A DNA stretch of 14,643 bases from Elusimicrobiota bacterium. Its GTDB lineage: Bacteria; CG03; SLGR01; PWQF01. Both the position numbers and the translations under genes were made by a program. Position 1 is the first letter of the stretch. The number at the start of each line of letters is the position of its first letter. The notes below the pieces were generated by a model. That model was not told where the DNA came from and ran no database searches. It saw nothing but the letters and a program-made list of their open reading frames with translations. Below, piece after piece: positions 6,735 through 14,034 of the stretch. The DNA lies in NCBI GenBank assembly GCA_003556865.1, contig PWQF01000239.1, forward strand, positions 1 through 14,643, written 5' to 3'.

Positions 6735-8009
6735 ATGACTGAAAATATTGACTTCAACTTAAAAAGATGTGATTTTTGCGGCAAAAGCGAGGCCCAGGCA
6801 AAAAAACTTATAGGGGACGGGCAGACTCTTATCTGCGCGGATTGTGTCCGGTCGGCTCATTCCATACTGGAGGGAAGCCTAAAGGAGGAGCGAAAAAGTC
6901 AGATAGCCCGGGTGCCCCGGCCCAGCCAGATAAAAAAGCAGCTTGATGAATTTATTATAGGTCAGGATGAGGCCAAAAAAGTTATTTCTGTAGCTGTATA
7001 TAATCATTATAAGAGAATCGGGGCGGGCCTTGAAGATAAAGAAAAAAATGATCTGCAGGAAAAAAAGAGTCCTGAAGTTAACGATTTTGTGGAACTTGAA
7101 AAATCCAATATACTTCTACTTGGGCCAACCGGTACCGGGAAGACCCTTCTGGCTCGAACCCTGGCCGGGATACTTAATGTACCTTTTGCAATTGCCGATG
7201 CCACAACTCTTACAGAGGCCGGTTACGTGGGGGATGATGTGGAGAATATACTGCTTCGCCTTCTTCAGAATGCCTCCTTTAACAGGAATCTTGCCCAATG
7301 GGGTATTATTTATGTAGATGAGATAGATAAGATTTCCAGGAAATCGGAAAACCCTTCTATAACCCGGGACGTTTCGGGGGAAGGGGTTCAGCAGGCCCTT
7401 CTTAAGATAATAGAAGGCACTGTGGCGGATATAAATCCCAAGGGTGGGAGGAAACATCCCCAGCAGAAATGTATTCAAATGGATACTAAAAATATTCTTT
7501 TTATCTGCGGAGGCGCCTTTAGCGGACTTGAAGACATAATCGCTCACAGAGTTAGTGAAAAACAGGTAGGTTTTAAAGCAACGCTGGTAAGGGAGAAAAG
7601 TTCGGATGTCGGAGAGATTTTTAAATATGTGCAGCCTGAAGACCTTATTAAATACGGTCTTATACCTGAACTTGTGGGCCGGCTGCCTGTAATGGGCCCC
7701 CTTCATGATCTTAACCGAGAAGATCTGGTTAGGATACTCTCTGAGCCCAGAAACTCTATTGTAAGGCAGTATAAAAAGCTTTTTGCCATTGACGGGATAA
7801 AACTGGAATTTACTTCTGAAGCATTGGATAAGGTTGCCACTCTGGCTATAGGGAAATACAGGGGGGCCAGGGGCTTGAGGACAGTAATAGAGAAAGTTAT
7901 GCTTAAGGTTATGTATGATGTTCCGGACCAAAAAGGAGTAAGTGAATGTCTTATTACAGGTGATGTTATTGAAAAAGGAAGTGATCCGGTACTGAAAAAA
8001 AGCGCTTAA
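6735..8009 (+). CDS. clpX: ClpX, AAA+ unfoldase of the ClpXP protease
   Basis: ClpX unfolds tagged substrates and threads them into ClpP. The 424-residue protein has the N-terminal zinc-binding domain (Cys12, Cys15, Cys34, Cys37), Walker A GPTGTGKT (130-137), pore loop GYVG (163-166), Walker [10 protein letters not shown] (191-199), and sensor-2 GARGLR. The ClpP-docking tripeptide, IGF in Escherichia coli, appears as VGF at 278-280. A charged, Lys/Glu-rich insert (about 100-120) lies between the start of the AAA+ domain and Walker A. The start directly follows the clpP stop with no gap and only a weak purine stretch, so translational coupling to clpP is likely. Confidence 0.96.
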   Translation: MTENIDFNLKRCDFCGKSEAQAKKLIGDGQTLICADCVRSAHSILEGSLKEERKSQIARVPRPSQIKKQLDEFIIGQDEAKKVISVAVYNHYKRIGAGLEDKEKNDLQEKKSPEVNDFVELEKSNILLLGPTGTGKTLLARTLAGILNVPFAIADATTLTEAGYVGDDVENILLRLLQNASFNRNLAQWGIIYVDEIDKISRKSENPSITRDVSGEGVQQALLKIIEGTVADINPKGGRKHPQQKCIQMDTKNILFICGGAFSGLEDIIAHRVSEKQVGFKATLVREKSSDVGEIFKYVQPEDLIKYGLIPELVGRLPVMGPLHDLNREDLVRILSEPRNSIVRQYKKLFAIDGIKLEFTSEALDKVATLAIGKYRGARGLRTVIEKVMLKVMYDVPDQKGVSECLITGDVIEKGSDPVLKKSA

Positions 8010-8013
8010 CAGA

Positions 8014-10338
8014 ATGGCAAAATTTAAGACCGTAAAAAATACCTTTCCCTTACTTCCTGTAAGGGATGTAGTTGTTTTCCCCCATATGATGATACCTCTT
8101 GCAGTGGGAAGAAAAAAGTCCCTTAAGGCACTGGAAGCGGCTCAGGGAAGCAATAAATCTTTAGTTATTGCTGCCCAGAAGGATATTTATAATGAGTCTC
8201 CCGGAAGAGAAGATATATATAGAACCGGGGTGGTGGCGGAAATAGTCCAGATACTTGATTTGCCGGATGGTTCCAAGAGAGTTCTGGCTGATGCCGGGTC
8301 CCGGGTATTAATAAAAAAAATATCTTCGGATGAGGGTAGCCTGTATGCTGAGGTGGAGTTTGCTGCAGAAACCCGCAGAAGCAAAACTGTCCGTACCGAC
8401 GCCCTGATGAGGAGATCAAAAGACCTTTTTGAACAGTATATGCATTTAAAACCCGGGGTGCATGCCGAGCCTTCGGAAGTTAATCAGGAGATAGAAGATC
8501 CTTCCATGTTCTGTGATGTTTTAGCCGGGTATATGGGCCTGTCAAAAAAACAGGCGCAGCCTTTGCTGGATGAATTAAATCCTGCCCGGAGACTTGAGAA
8601 ACTTATACGTATTCTGGAAAAAGAGATAGAAGTCTTAAAGATAAAAAGAGAAATAGAGGGGAAGGTAAAAAAGAGGTTTGAGCAATCCCAGAAAGAGTAT
8701 TTTCTTTCAGAACAGATGAAAGCCATTAAGGAGGAACTGGATAAATCTAAATCCGGTACTGACGATGAAATAGGCTCTTTTGAGAAAAAAATAAGCCGTG
8801 CTCCCATGACCGGAGAGGCTAAAAGGCAGGCCCGGACGGAATTGGGGCGGCTAAAAAAAATGATGCCTTTTTCTCCCGAAGCCACGGTTATAAGGACATA
8901 CCTGGAATGGCTGCTTAAGCTGCCCTGGAATAATTGCACCCGGGACAACATAAACCTGGGTGAAGCTTCTGAGATACTGGAAAAGGAACATTACGGTCTC
9001 GGGGAGGCTAAAGAGAGGATACTTGAATACCTGGCAGTGGCCAAGCTTTCAGATGAGCTGAAGGCGCCCATACTCTGTTTTGTGGGTCCCCCCGGAACGG
9101 GTAAGACATCTTTTGGGCGTTCCATAGCCCATGCCATAGGCAGGAAATTTGCCCGGATTTCACTGGGAGGGGTAAGAGACGAAGCCGAAATAAGGGGGCA
9201 TCGTCGCACCTATATAGGTTCCCTGCCGGGCCGTATCATACAGTCGGTGGCAAAAGTTAATACCAAAAATCCTGTTTTTCTTCTGGATGAAGTAGATAAA
9301 ATGGGAAAAGATTTCAGGGGGGACCCGGCATCCGCTCTTCTGGAAGCCCTTGATCCGGAGCAGAACAGAAATTTCAGCGACCATTTCCTTGAAGTTTCAT
9401 TTGATTTGTCCCAGGTCATGTTCATAACTACGGCAAACACTACATCCACCATACCCCCTTCTCTGCTGGACAGGATGGAAATAATAAAATTCCCCGGATA
9501 TACTACGGAAGAGAAGGTTAATATAGCTGAAAAATTTATTATTCCCAAGCAGTTGAACCGGACCGGCCTTAAAAAAGCGCATTTTAAAATAAGCTCCGGG
9601 GCAGTTAAGCATATAATAAATAACTATACCCGTGAGGCGGGAGTAAGAAATCTGGAAAGAGAAATAGGGGGAGTATTAAGGAAGCTGGCCCGAGAAAAAG
9701 CGGAAGGTAAAGTTAAGAAGAAGAACCTTAGTTTAAGGAATATCTCAGAATATATGGGCATTCCCCGTTTTAGCTATAACCGGGCCGGGAAAAATGAAGT
9801 GGGTGTGGCTTCAGGTCTATCCTGGTCTGAGAAAGGGGGGGAAACTCTTTCCATAGAGGTTTCCCTTATGCCTGGTGAAGGAAAATTGCGGCTGACCGGA
9901 ACCCTGGGTGATGTTATGAAAGAGTCTGCGCAGGCAGCCTTAAGTTATGTCCGGGCAAATGCGTCCTCTCTCCGGGTTCCTCCGGATTTCTATAAAAAAA
10001 ATGATATCCATATACATGTTCCGGCAGGTGCTGTTCCCAAGGAAGGACCTTCTGCCGGGATAACTATATGTACCGCCCTGGTTTCAGCGCTCCGGGGAGT
10101 GCCTGTAAAAAAAGATGTTGTAATGACCGGGGAAATAACCTTAAGAGGTCGGGTTTTGGAGATAGGGGGATTTAAAGAAAAGTGCATCGCGGCTCACCGG
10201 GACAAGTTTAAAAAAGTTATTTTCCCTAAAGATAATGAGAAAAATTTAAGCCAGGTTCCAAAACAGATAAGAAAAAGCATTAAGTTTGTTGCTGCAGATA
10301 ATTTTATGCAGGTTATGAAGGAGGCCTTCCCTAAATAA
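8014..10338 (+). CDS. lon: ATP-dependent protease La (Lon, LonA type)
   Basis: Lon degrades misfolded and regulatory proteins in the cytoplasm, combining an AAA+ motor and a Ser-Lys peptidase in one 774-residue chain. The N-terminal LON substrate-binding domain starts FPLLPVRDVVVFPHM and runs to about residue 205. A coiled coil follows (about 205-250, including SQKEYFLSEQMKAIKEEL). Walker A is GPPGTGKT (358-365), Walker B VFLLDEVDK (421-429), and sensor-2/C-helix REAGVRNLERE. The peptidase has PKEGPSAG with Ser680 and the partner Lys723 in GGFKEKC, 43 residues apart as in characterised Lon. Start codon 4 nt after the clpX stop, no clear Shine-Dalgarno sequence. No terminator follows, so transcription may continue into tRNA-Lys. 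Confidence 0.97.
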   Translation: MAKFKTVKNTFPLLPVRDVVVFPHMMIPLAVGRKKSLKALEAAQGSNKSLVIAAQKDIYNESPGREDIYRTGVVAEIVQILDLPDGSKRVLADAGSRVLIKKISSDEGSLYAEVEFAAETRRSKTVRTDALMRRSKDLFEQYMHLKPGVHAEPSEVNQEIEDPSMFCDVLAGYMGLSKKQAQPLLDELNPARRLEKLIRILEKEIEVLKIKREIEGKVKKRFEQSQKEYFLSEQMKAIKEELDKSKSGTDDEIGSFEKKISRAPMTGEAKRQARTELGRLKKMMPFSPEATVIRTYLEWLLKLPWNNCTRDNINLGEASEILEKEHYGLGEAKERILEYLAVAKLSDELKAPILCFVGPPGTGKTSFGRSIAHAIGRKFARISLGGVRDEAEIRGHRRTYIGSLPGRIIQSVAKVNTKNPVFLLDEVDKMGKDFRGDPASALLEALDPEQNRNFSDHFLEVSFDLSQVMFITTANTTSTIPPSLLDRMEIIKFPGYTTEEKVNIAEKFIIPKQLNRTGLKKAHFKISSGAVKHIINNYTREAGVRNLEREIGGVLRKLAREKAEGKVKKKNLSLRNISEYMGIPRFSYNRAGKNEVGVASGLSWSEKGGETLSIEVSLMPGEGKLRLTGTLGDVMKESAQAALSYVRANASSLRVPPDFYKKNDIHIHVPAGAVPKEGPSAGITICTALVSALRGVPVKKDVVMTGEITLRGRVLEIGGFKEKCIAAHRDKFKKVIFPKDNEKNLSQVPKQIRKSIKFVAADNFMQVMKEAFPK

Positions 10339-10339
10339 T

Positions 10340-10368
10340 TTGACAAGAGGCTTTCGGATAAGTTAAAT
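10340..10368 (+). promoter_or_regulatory. Promoter of tRNA-Lys(TTT)
   Basis: A consensus TTGACA (10340-10345) starts 1 nt after the lon stop codon. A 17-nt spacer leads to TTAAAT (10363-10368), a weaker -10. The predicted start is near 10376, about 46 nt before the tRNA. Confidence 0.5.
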
Positions 10369-10421
10369 AGCATAGGAACCCGGCGGATGCAAGACTTTCG
10401 GGGTTTAATAAAGTAAGGCGT

Positions 10422-10497
10422 GGGCCCGTAGCTCAGCTGGTAGAGCAACGCCCTTTTAAGGCGTGGGTCGAAGGTTCGAACCCTTCCGGGCTCACCA
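10422..10497 (+). tRNA. tRNA-Lys (anticodon TTT)
   Basis: A 76-nt cloverleaf. The acceptor is GGGCCCG/CGGGCTC with one G-T pair, the D-stem GCTC/GAGC, and the anticodon stem ACGCC/GGCGT around CTTTTAA, with anticodon TTT at 10455-10457. The T-arm is GAAGG-TTCGAAC-CCTTC and CCA is encoded. It reads AAA and AAG, so with the CTT isoacceptor at 4592 both lysine tRNAs are in this window. Confidence 0.97.
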
Positions 10498-10509
10498 ATT
10501 TTTGTTTCC

Positions 10510-10549
10510 CGGAAAATAAATGTATAGGCAAGACTTTGCTTTATTTCCG
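10510..10549. repeat. Imperfect inverted repeat between tRNA-Lys and rpmE
   Basis: CGGAAAATAAA (10510-10520) can pair with CTTTATTTCCG (10539-10549) over about 10 bp with a single bulged A and an 18-nt loop. No T-run follows, so it is not a classical terminator. It may be a processing stem for the tRNA transcript or a weak terminator. Confidence 0.3.
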
Positions 10550-10568
10550 ATAAAAAGAGATAGTCAGG

Positions 10569-10596
10569 TTGACATTAAAGGTTATATTGTTAATAT
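10569..10596 (+). promoter_or_regulatory. Promoter of rpmE giving a predicted leaderless mRNA
   Basis: A consensus TTGACA (10569-10574), a 16-nt spacer and TAATAT (10591-10596) precede the rpmE ATG at 10603 by 6 nt. Standard spacing puts the transcription start on or within a base or two of the A of the ATG. There is no Shine-Dalgarno sequence. Confidence 0.65.
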
Positions 10597-10598
10597 AA
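10582..10598. promoter_or_regulatory. 7-3-7 palindrome covering the rpmE -10 element, candidate operator
   Basis: TTATATT-GTT-AATATAA is a perfect 7-bp dyad around 3 nt, lying over the -10 box and ending 4 nt before the start codon. Its AT-rich dyad form recalls Fur-family (Fur/PerR/Zur) boxes, which usually have a 7-1-7 layout, but the regulator is not identifiable from this sequence. Confidence 0.45.
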
Positions 10599-10602
10599 AG
10601 CT

Positions 10603-10815
10603 ATGAAGAAAAAAATTCATCCTAAAGTTCATAAAGCCCAGGTTAGCTGCGCTTGCGGAGCTCAGTTTGAGCTCCTTTCTACCAGGGAAAAGTTCCGCGT
10701 GGAGATATGCTCCCAGTGCCATCCTTTTTTTACCGGTGAGCAGAAACTGCTGGATACGGCGGGCCGCGTGGAAAAATTTGAGAGAAAATACTGCCGGAAC
10801 AAAAAGTCCTCGTAG
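10603..10815 (+). CDS. rpmE: 50S ribosomal protein L31, zinc-binding (C+) form
   Basis: This 70-residue protein of the 50S subunit bridges to the 30S head. The opening [19 protein letters not shown] and the segment [12 protein letters not shown] are diagnostic. Four cysteines (16, 18, 36, 39) form the zinc-ribbon site of the C+ type, and [12 protein letters not shown] is the conserved C-terminal signature. The start is fixed by family alignment and coincides with the predicted transcription start. It has its own promoter and is closed by a strong terminator 17 nt after the TAG stop. rpmE upstream of prfA is a common bacterial gene order. Confidence 0.97.
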   Translation: MKKKIHPKVHKAQVSCACGAQFELLSTREKFRVEICSQCHPFFTGEQKLLDTAGRVEKFERKYCRNKKSS

Positions 10816-10831
10816 AAGTTTATCCCTTCTT

Positions 10832-10859
10832 ACGCGCCCTGAACCGGGCGCGTTTTTTT
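10832..10859 (+). terminator. Rho-independent terminator of rpmE, abutting prfA
   Basis: A perfect 8-bp GC-rich stem ACGCGCCC/GGGCGCGT with the 6-nt loop TGAACC is followed by seven consecutive T (10853-10859). It is a textbook intrinsic terminator. It ends only 4 nt before the prfA start codon, leaving no room for a separate leader or ribosome-binding site. Confidence 0.92.
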
Positions 10860-10863
10860 ATTT

Positions 10864-11937
10864 ATGATAGAAAAATTCCAGGAACTTAAAAAAGAGTTTA
10901 AGGATGTAGAAAAAAAGCTTACCCTTACTGAAGTAATATCCAATCCTGAAAAACTGAAAAAATATTCACAGCGGCACGGAGAGCTGAAGGAAGTGGTTGA
11001 AAACTATAATAAATACCTGAAGCTAAAAGAAGAACTTTCCCAGGCCCGGCAGATGGCATCAGAGGAAAGCGGGGAAATGAAAAATATGGCTCTTGAAGAG
11101 AGCAGGGTCCTTAAAAGAAAAATAAAAAATCTGAAAGAAAAGCTTATGGGCTTTCTTATCCCGGAGGATCCGGATGAAAAAAAAGATGTGCTTATGGAAA
11201 TTCGTGCTGCTGTGGGAGGTGATGAGGCCGGACTCTTCTGCGCTGACCTTTACCGGATGTATTCCAGATATGCCCAAAATATGGGGTGGAAAAGTGACAT
11301 ATATAGCGTAAATAAAACCGGTCTGGGGGGGCTGAAGGAAATAATTTTTACCCTGGAAGGTAAAAAGGTTTTCCAGAATCTTAAATATGAAAGCGGGGTT
11401 CACAGGGTCCAGAGAGTACCGGAGACAGAAACAGGGGGCAGGATACATACTTCCGCCTGTACCGTGGCTGTTCTTCCCCAAGCAGATACAGAAGAGATAA
11501 AGATTAATAATAAAGACCTGAGGATAGATACTTACCGGGCTTCCGGGAGCGGGGGGCAGCATGTCAACGTTACCGATTCGGCAGTCAGAATAACCCACAT
11601 ACCCACCGGCACCGTTGTCCAGTGCCAGGATGAAAGGTCTCAGCATCAGAATAAGCGAAAGGCCTTTAATATGCTTCGCGCAAGGCTGAAGGAATTGCAA
11701 AAAATAGAAAGGGAACGCAAAGAAAAAAACCGACGTAAAAGTCAGGTCGGTTCAGGTGACAGAAGCGAAAAGATAAGTACCTATAATTTTCCCCAGAACA
11801 GAATAACCGACCACCGGGCAGAAATATCGGTATATAATATAGACTCTGTAATGGATGGGGATCTGGGGTCTCTCCTGGATAAGTTAAGAAAAGAGATTTA
11901 CCGTAAACAAATTGAGGATATTGAAAAGGGCATATAG
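10864..11937 (+). CDS. prfA: Peptide chain release factor 1
   Basis: RF1 recognises UAA and UAG in the ribosomal A site and triggers peptide release. The 357-residue product starts [12 protein letters not shown], the usual RF1 N-terminal coiled region. It carries the codon-recognition tripeptide PET (186-188, the RF1-type PxT motif) in [17 protein letters not shown], and the catalytic GGQ at 230-232 in [31 protein letters not shown] is also RF1-typical. The start is certain by homology but has no Shine-Dalgarno sequence and lies 4 nt after a terminator. The gene ends in TAG, a codon RF1 itself must read. Its 3' end overlaps the likely prmC start, and PrmC methylates the GGQ glutamine. Confidence 0.97.
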   Translation: MIEKFQELKKEFKDVEKKLTLTEVISNPEKLKKYSQRHGELKEVVENYNKYLKLKEELSQARQMASEESGEMKNMALEESRVLKRKIKNLKEKLMGFLIPEDPDEKKDVLMEIRAAVGGDEAGLFCADLYRMYSRYAQNMGWKSDIYSVNKTGLGGLKEIIFTLEGKKVFQNLKYESGVHRVQRVPETETGGRIHTSACTVAVLPQADTEEIKINNKDLRIDTYRASGSGGQHVNVTDSAVRITHIPTGTVVQCQDERSQHQNKRKAFNMLRARLKELQKIERERKEKNRRKSQVGSGDRSEKISTYNFPQNRITDHRAEISVYNIDSVMDGDLGSLLDKLRKEIYRKQIEDIEKGI

Positions 11938-12781
11938 GCCGGATACAAATATAAAAGAACTTATTGAAGAGGGAACGATGATTCTCAGCCGCGCCGGAGT
12001 ATCTTCACCGCGCCGGGAAACCATTAGGCTTCTGGCCGCCGTTTCCGGAAAACCGGAAATTGAGATAAGAGCCGGGTTTATAAAATCCATTAAAAAAAAT
12101 GAAGAAAAAGAATACCGGGATTTTATAAAAAAGAGGTCCCGGGGCATACCCCTCCAGTACATATTAAAGAAGGCTTTTTTTATGGATCTGGAACTTTTTG
12201 TGGATGAAAGAGTCCTTATCCCTCGCTGCGAGACAGAAATACTGGCTCTGGAAAGTATAAAAGAACTTAAAAAAATAAAAGGAAAAAAAAGGGTTCTGGA
12301 CCTGGGCACAGGAAGCGGCTCTGTTGCATTGTGGCTGGCTTTAAATGCTGACTGCAGGGTGGATGCGGTAGATATATCTTCTCAGGCGCTGGAGGTGGCA
12401 TCAATGAACGCTGCGGCTCTGGGGGTTAAGGAGAAAATAAGATTTATAGAGAGGGATATAAGAGAACCCTATTCATTTATCTGCGGAAAAAATTATGATA
12501 TTATAGTTTCCAACCCCCCTTATGTAAGCTTAAGTCAGTATCCGGACCTTTCCCGGGAGGTTAAGATGGAGCCGGAGTTAGCTCTCAAAGGTGGAAAAAG
12601 GGGAATTAAATATATAAAATTCATATTGGAGCATTACAGGAGTTTCTTATCTCCCGGAGGAAAAATCCTTCTGGAAATTAGTTTTTCCCAGAAAGAGGAG
12701 GCAGAAAAACTGGCCGGACCAGGCTGCAGTCTGATAAAAGATTTAAGCGGGATCTACCGGGTGGTAAAAATAGGTAAATGA
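11912..12781 (+). CDS. prmC: Release factor glutamine methyltransferase PrmC
   Basis: PrmC is an S-adenosylmethionine-dependent N5-glutamine methyltransferase acting on the GGQ motif of release factors. The read-through length of 289 residues is normal. It has an N-terminal helical substrate-binding domain, SAM motif [14 protein letters not shown] (128-140), VDAVDIS (acidic loop) and the catalytic NPPY (201-204). The hallmark PRPETE/PRPDTE motif appears as PRCETE (104-109), with Cys replacing Pro. The start is uncertain: TTG at 11912 or 11921 preserves the N-terminal helix (IKELIEEG), and both lie inside prfA. The first ATG, at 11978, has GAGGG upstream but would remove part of that helix. 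The stop overlaps the murA ATG (ATGA). Confidence 0.93.
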   Translation: MRILKRAYRPDTNIKELIEEGTMILSRAGVSSPRRETIRLLAAVSGKPEIEIRAGFIKSIKKNEEKEYRDFIKKRSRGIPLQYILKKAFFMDLELFVDERVLIPRCETEILALESIKELKKIKGKKRVLDLGTGSGSVALWLALNADCRVDAVDISSQALEVASMNAAALGVKEKIRFIERDIREPYSFICGKNYDIIVSNPPYVSLSQYPDLSREVKMEPELALKGGKRGIKYIKFILEHYRSFLSPGGKILLEISFSQKEEAEKLAGPGCSLIKDLSGIYRVVKIGK

Positions 12782-14034
12782 AAGAGAAAGAGTTGAAAAT
12801 AGCAGTCAGAGGGCCAGCCCGGTTAACCGGGAGGGTTAAGGTTTCAGGTTCCAAGAATGCCGTGTTACCCATACTGGCCGCTACGCTTATTACAGATAAA
12901 AAATGTATATTACGGAATGTTCCCCGTCTTAGTGACATAACTGTTATGTGCGGGTTGCTTGAGATGCTGGGTAAAAAAATAACATGGAAAGATTCCGGGC
13001 TTGAAATAGTAACCGCAGGAGAGATAGGGGGGGTTACCCCTTATGAGATGGTTCGGAAGCTGAGAGCTTCAGTGCTGGTTATGGGAGGTCTGGCTTCCAG
13101 AAAGAAGAAATTAAAGGTGGCCCTTCCGGGAGGGTGCGCCATAGGAGAGAGGCCCATAGATATACACCTGAGGGGTTTTGCGAAACTTGGCGCTGAAACC
13201 TCAGTTTCAGGCGGCTTTATAAATATGAATGCTGAAAATTTAGGGGCGGCCAGGATAAACCTGGATTTCCCTTCTGTAGGAGCAACGGAGAATCTTGCAA
13301 TAGCGGCCTGCGGCAGCACCGATAAGACCGTTCTTGAAAATATAGCCGCCGAACCGGAAATTGAAGAGCTTTTTTCCTTCTTGAAAAGCCTTGGCGCAAA
13401 AGTTAAATACAGCGGCAGCACCGTTTCAATAAAAGGGCGCAGCAGGTACGGAGGTTCGGATTTTACTGTTATGGATGACAGGATACAGGCAGGAACCTAT
13501 ATGATAGCCGGCGCACTTCCGGGTTCAAATATAAGAATGGATTTTTCTTCTCCCGAGACTCTGGATTCCCTTAAAGAAAAACTTATGGAATGCGGCGCGG
13601 AAATTGAAGAGGGCAGGAGGTTTATACGGGTAAAGGGCCCTTCTGTACTTAAGTCAACCGATGTGCGGACTTCTCCCTATCCGGGCTTCCCAACCGATAT
13701 GCAGGCCCCTTTTATGGCGCTTATGGCTTTAGCTCCCGGCACCAGCGTAATAAACGAAACAGTTTTTGAAAACCGGTTTCTGCATTGCGGAGAGCTCCGG
13801 AGAATGGGGGCAGATATTGAGATAAAGGGTCAGGTGGCGGTTGTCGGGGGAGAGAACCGTCTGGGCGGGGCGCCGGTAAGGGCAAAAGATTTAAGAGGAG
13901 GGGCGGCCCTGGTGATAGCGGCTCTGGGAGCGGAAGGCATTACCAGAATAAGCGGCACCTGGCATATAAGGAGGGGGTATCATAATATTGTAGAGAATTT
14001 TAAAAAGCTGGGAGCGGATATATGGACAGAATAG
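12778..14034 (+). CDS. murA: UDP-N-acetylglucosamine 1-carboxyvinyltransferase MurA
   Basis: MurA transfers enolpyruvate from PEP to UDP-GlcNAc, the first committed step of peptidoglycan synthesis, in the cytoplasm. The 418-residue protein has the N-terminal SGSKNAVLPIL with Lys26, the PEP-binding loop PGGCAIGERP with the catalytic Cys120 (the fosfomycin-target residue), and FPTDMQAP with Asp307. ETVFENRF and DLRGGAALVIA (Arg373) complete the EPSP-synthase-like double-domain signature. Because Cys120 is present rather than Asp, fosfomycin sensitivity would be expected at the target level. The ATG overlaps the prmC TGA by 4 bp, and the 3' end overlaps hisD by 13 bp, so the whole series is translationally coupled. 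murA after prfA-prmC is a common order in several phyla. Confidence 0.97.
   Translation: MKEKELKIAVRGPARLTGRVKVSGSKNAVLPILAATLITDKKCILRNVPRLSDITVMCGLLEMLGKKITWKDSGLEIVTAGEIGGVTPYEMVRKLRASVLVMGGLASRKKKLKVALPGGCAIGERPIDIHLRGFAKLGAETSVSGGFINMNAENLGAARINLDFPSVGATENLAIAACGSTDKTVLENIAAEPEIEELFSFLKSLGAKVKYSGSTVSIKGRSRYGGSDFTVMDDRIQAGTYMIAGALPGSNIRMDFSSPETLDSLKEKLMECGAEIEEGRRFIRVKGPSVLKSTDVRTSPYPGFPTDMQAPFMALMALAPGTSVINETVFENRFLHCGELRRMGADIEIKGQVAVVGGENRLGGAPVRAKDLRGGAALVIAALGAEGITRISGTWHIRRGYHNIVENFKKLGADIWTE

Noticed and set aside
7116..7931. 271-codon open frame on the minus strand opposite clpX
   Set aside because: It lies wholly antisense to a fully conserved clpX. The translation is rich in Tyr/Ile/His/Pro with no recognisable domain, as expected for a shadow frame.
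8484..8951. 155-codon minus-strand frame opposite lon
   Set aside because: It is Ser/Phe-rich antisense to the Lon coiled-coil region. It has no promoter or domain and is a shadow frame.
11059..11700. 213-codon minus-strand frame opposite prfA
   Set aside because: It is antisense to conserved RF1 sequence including the GGQ region. No family features and no ribosome-binding site.
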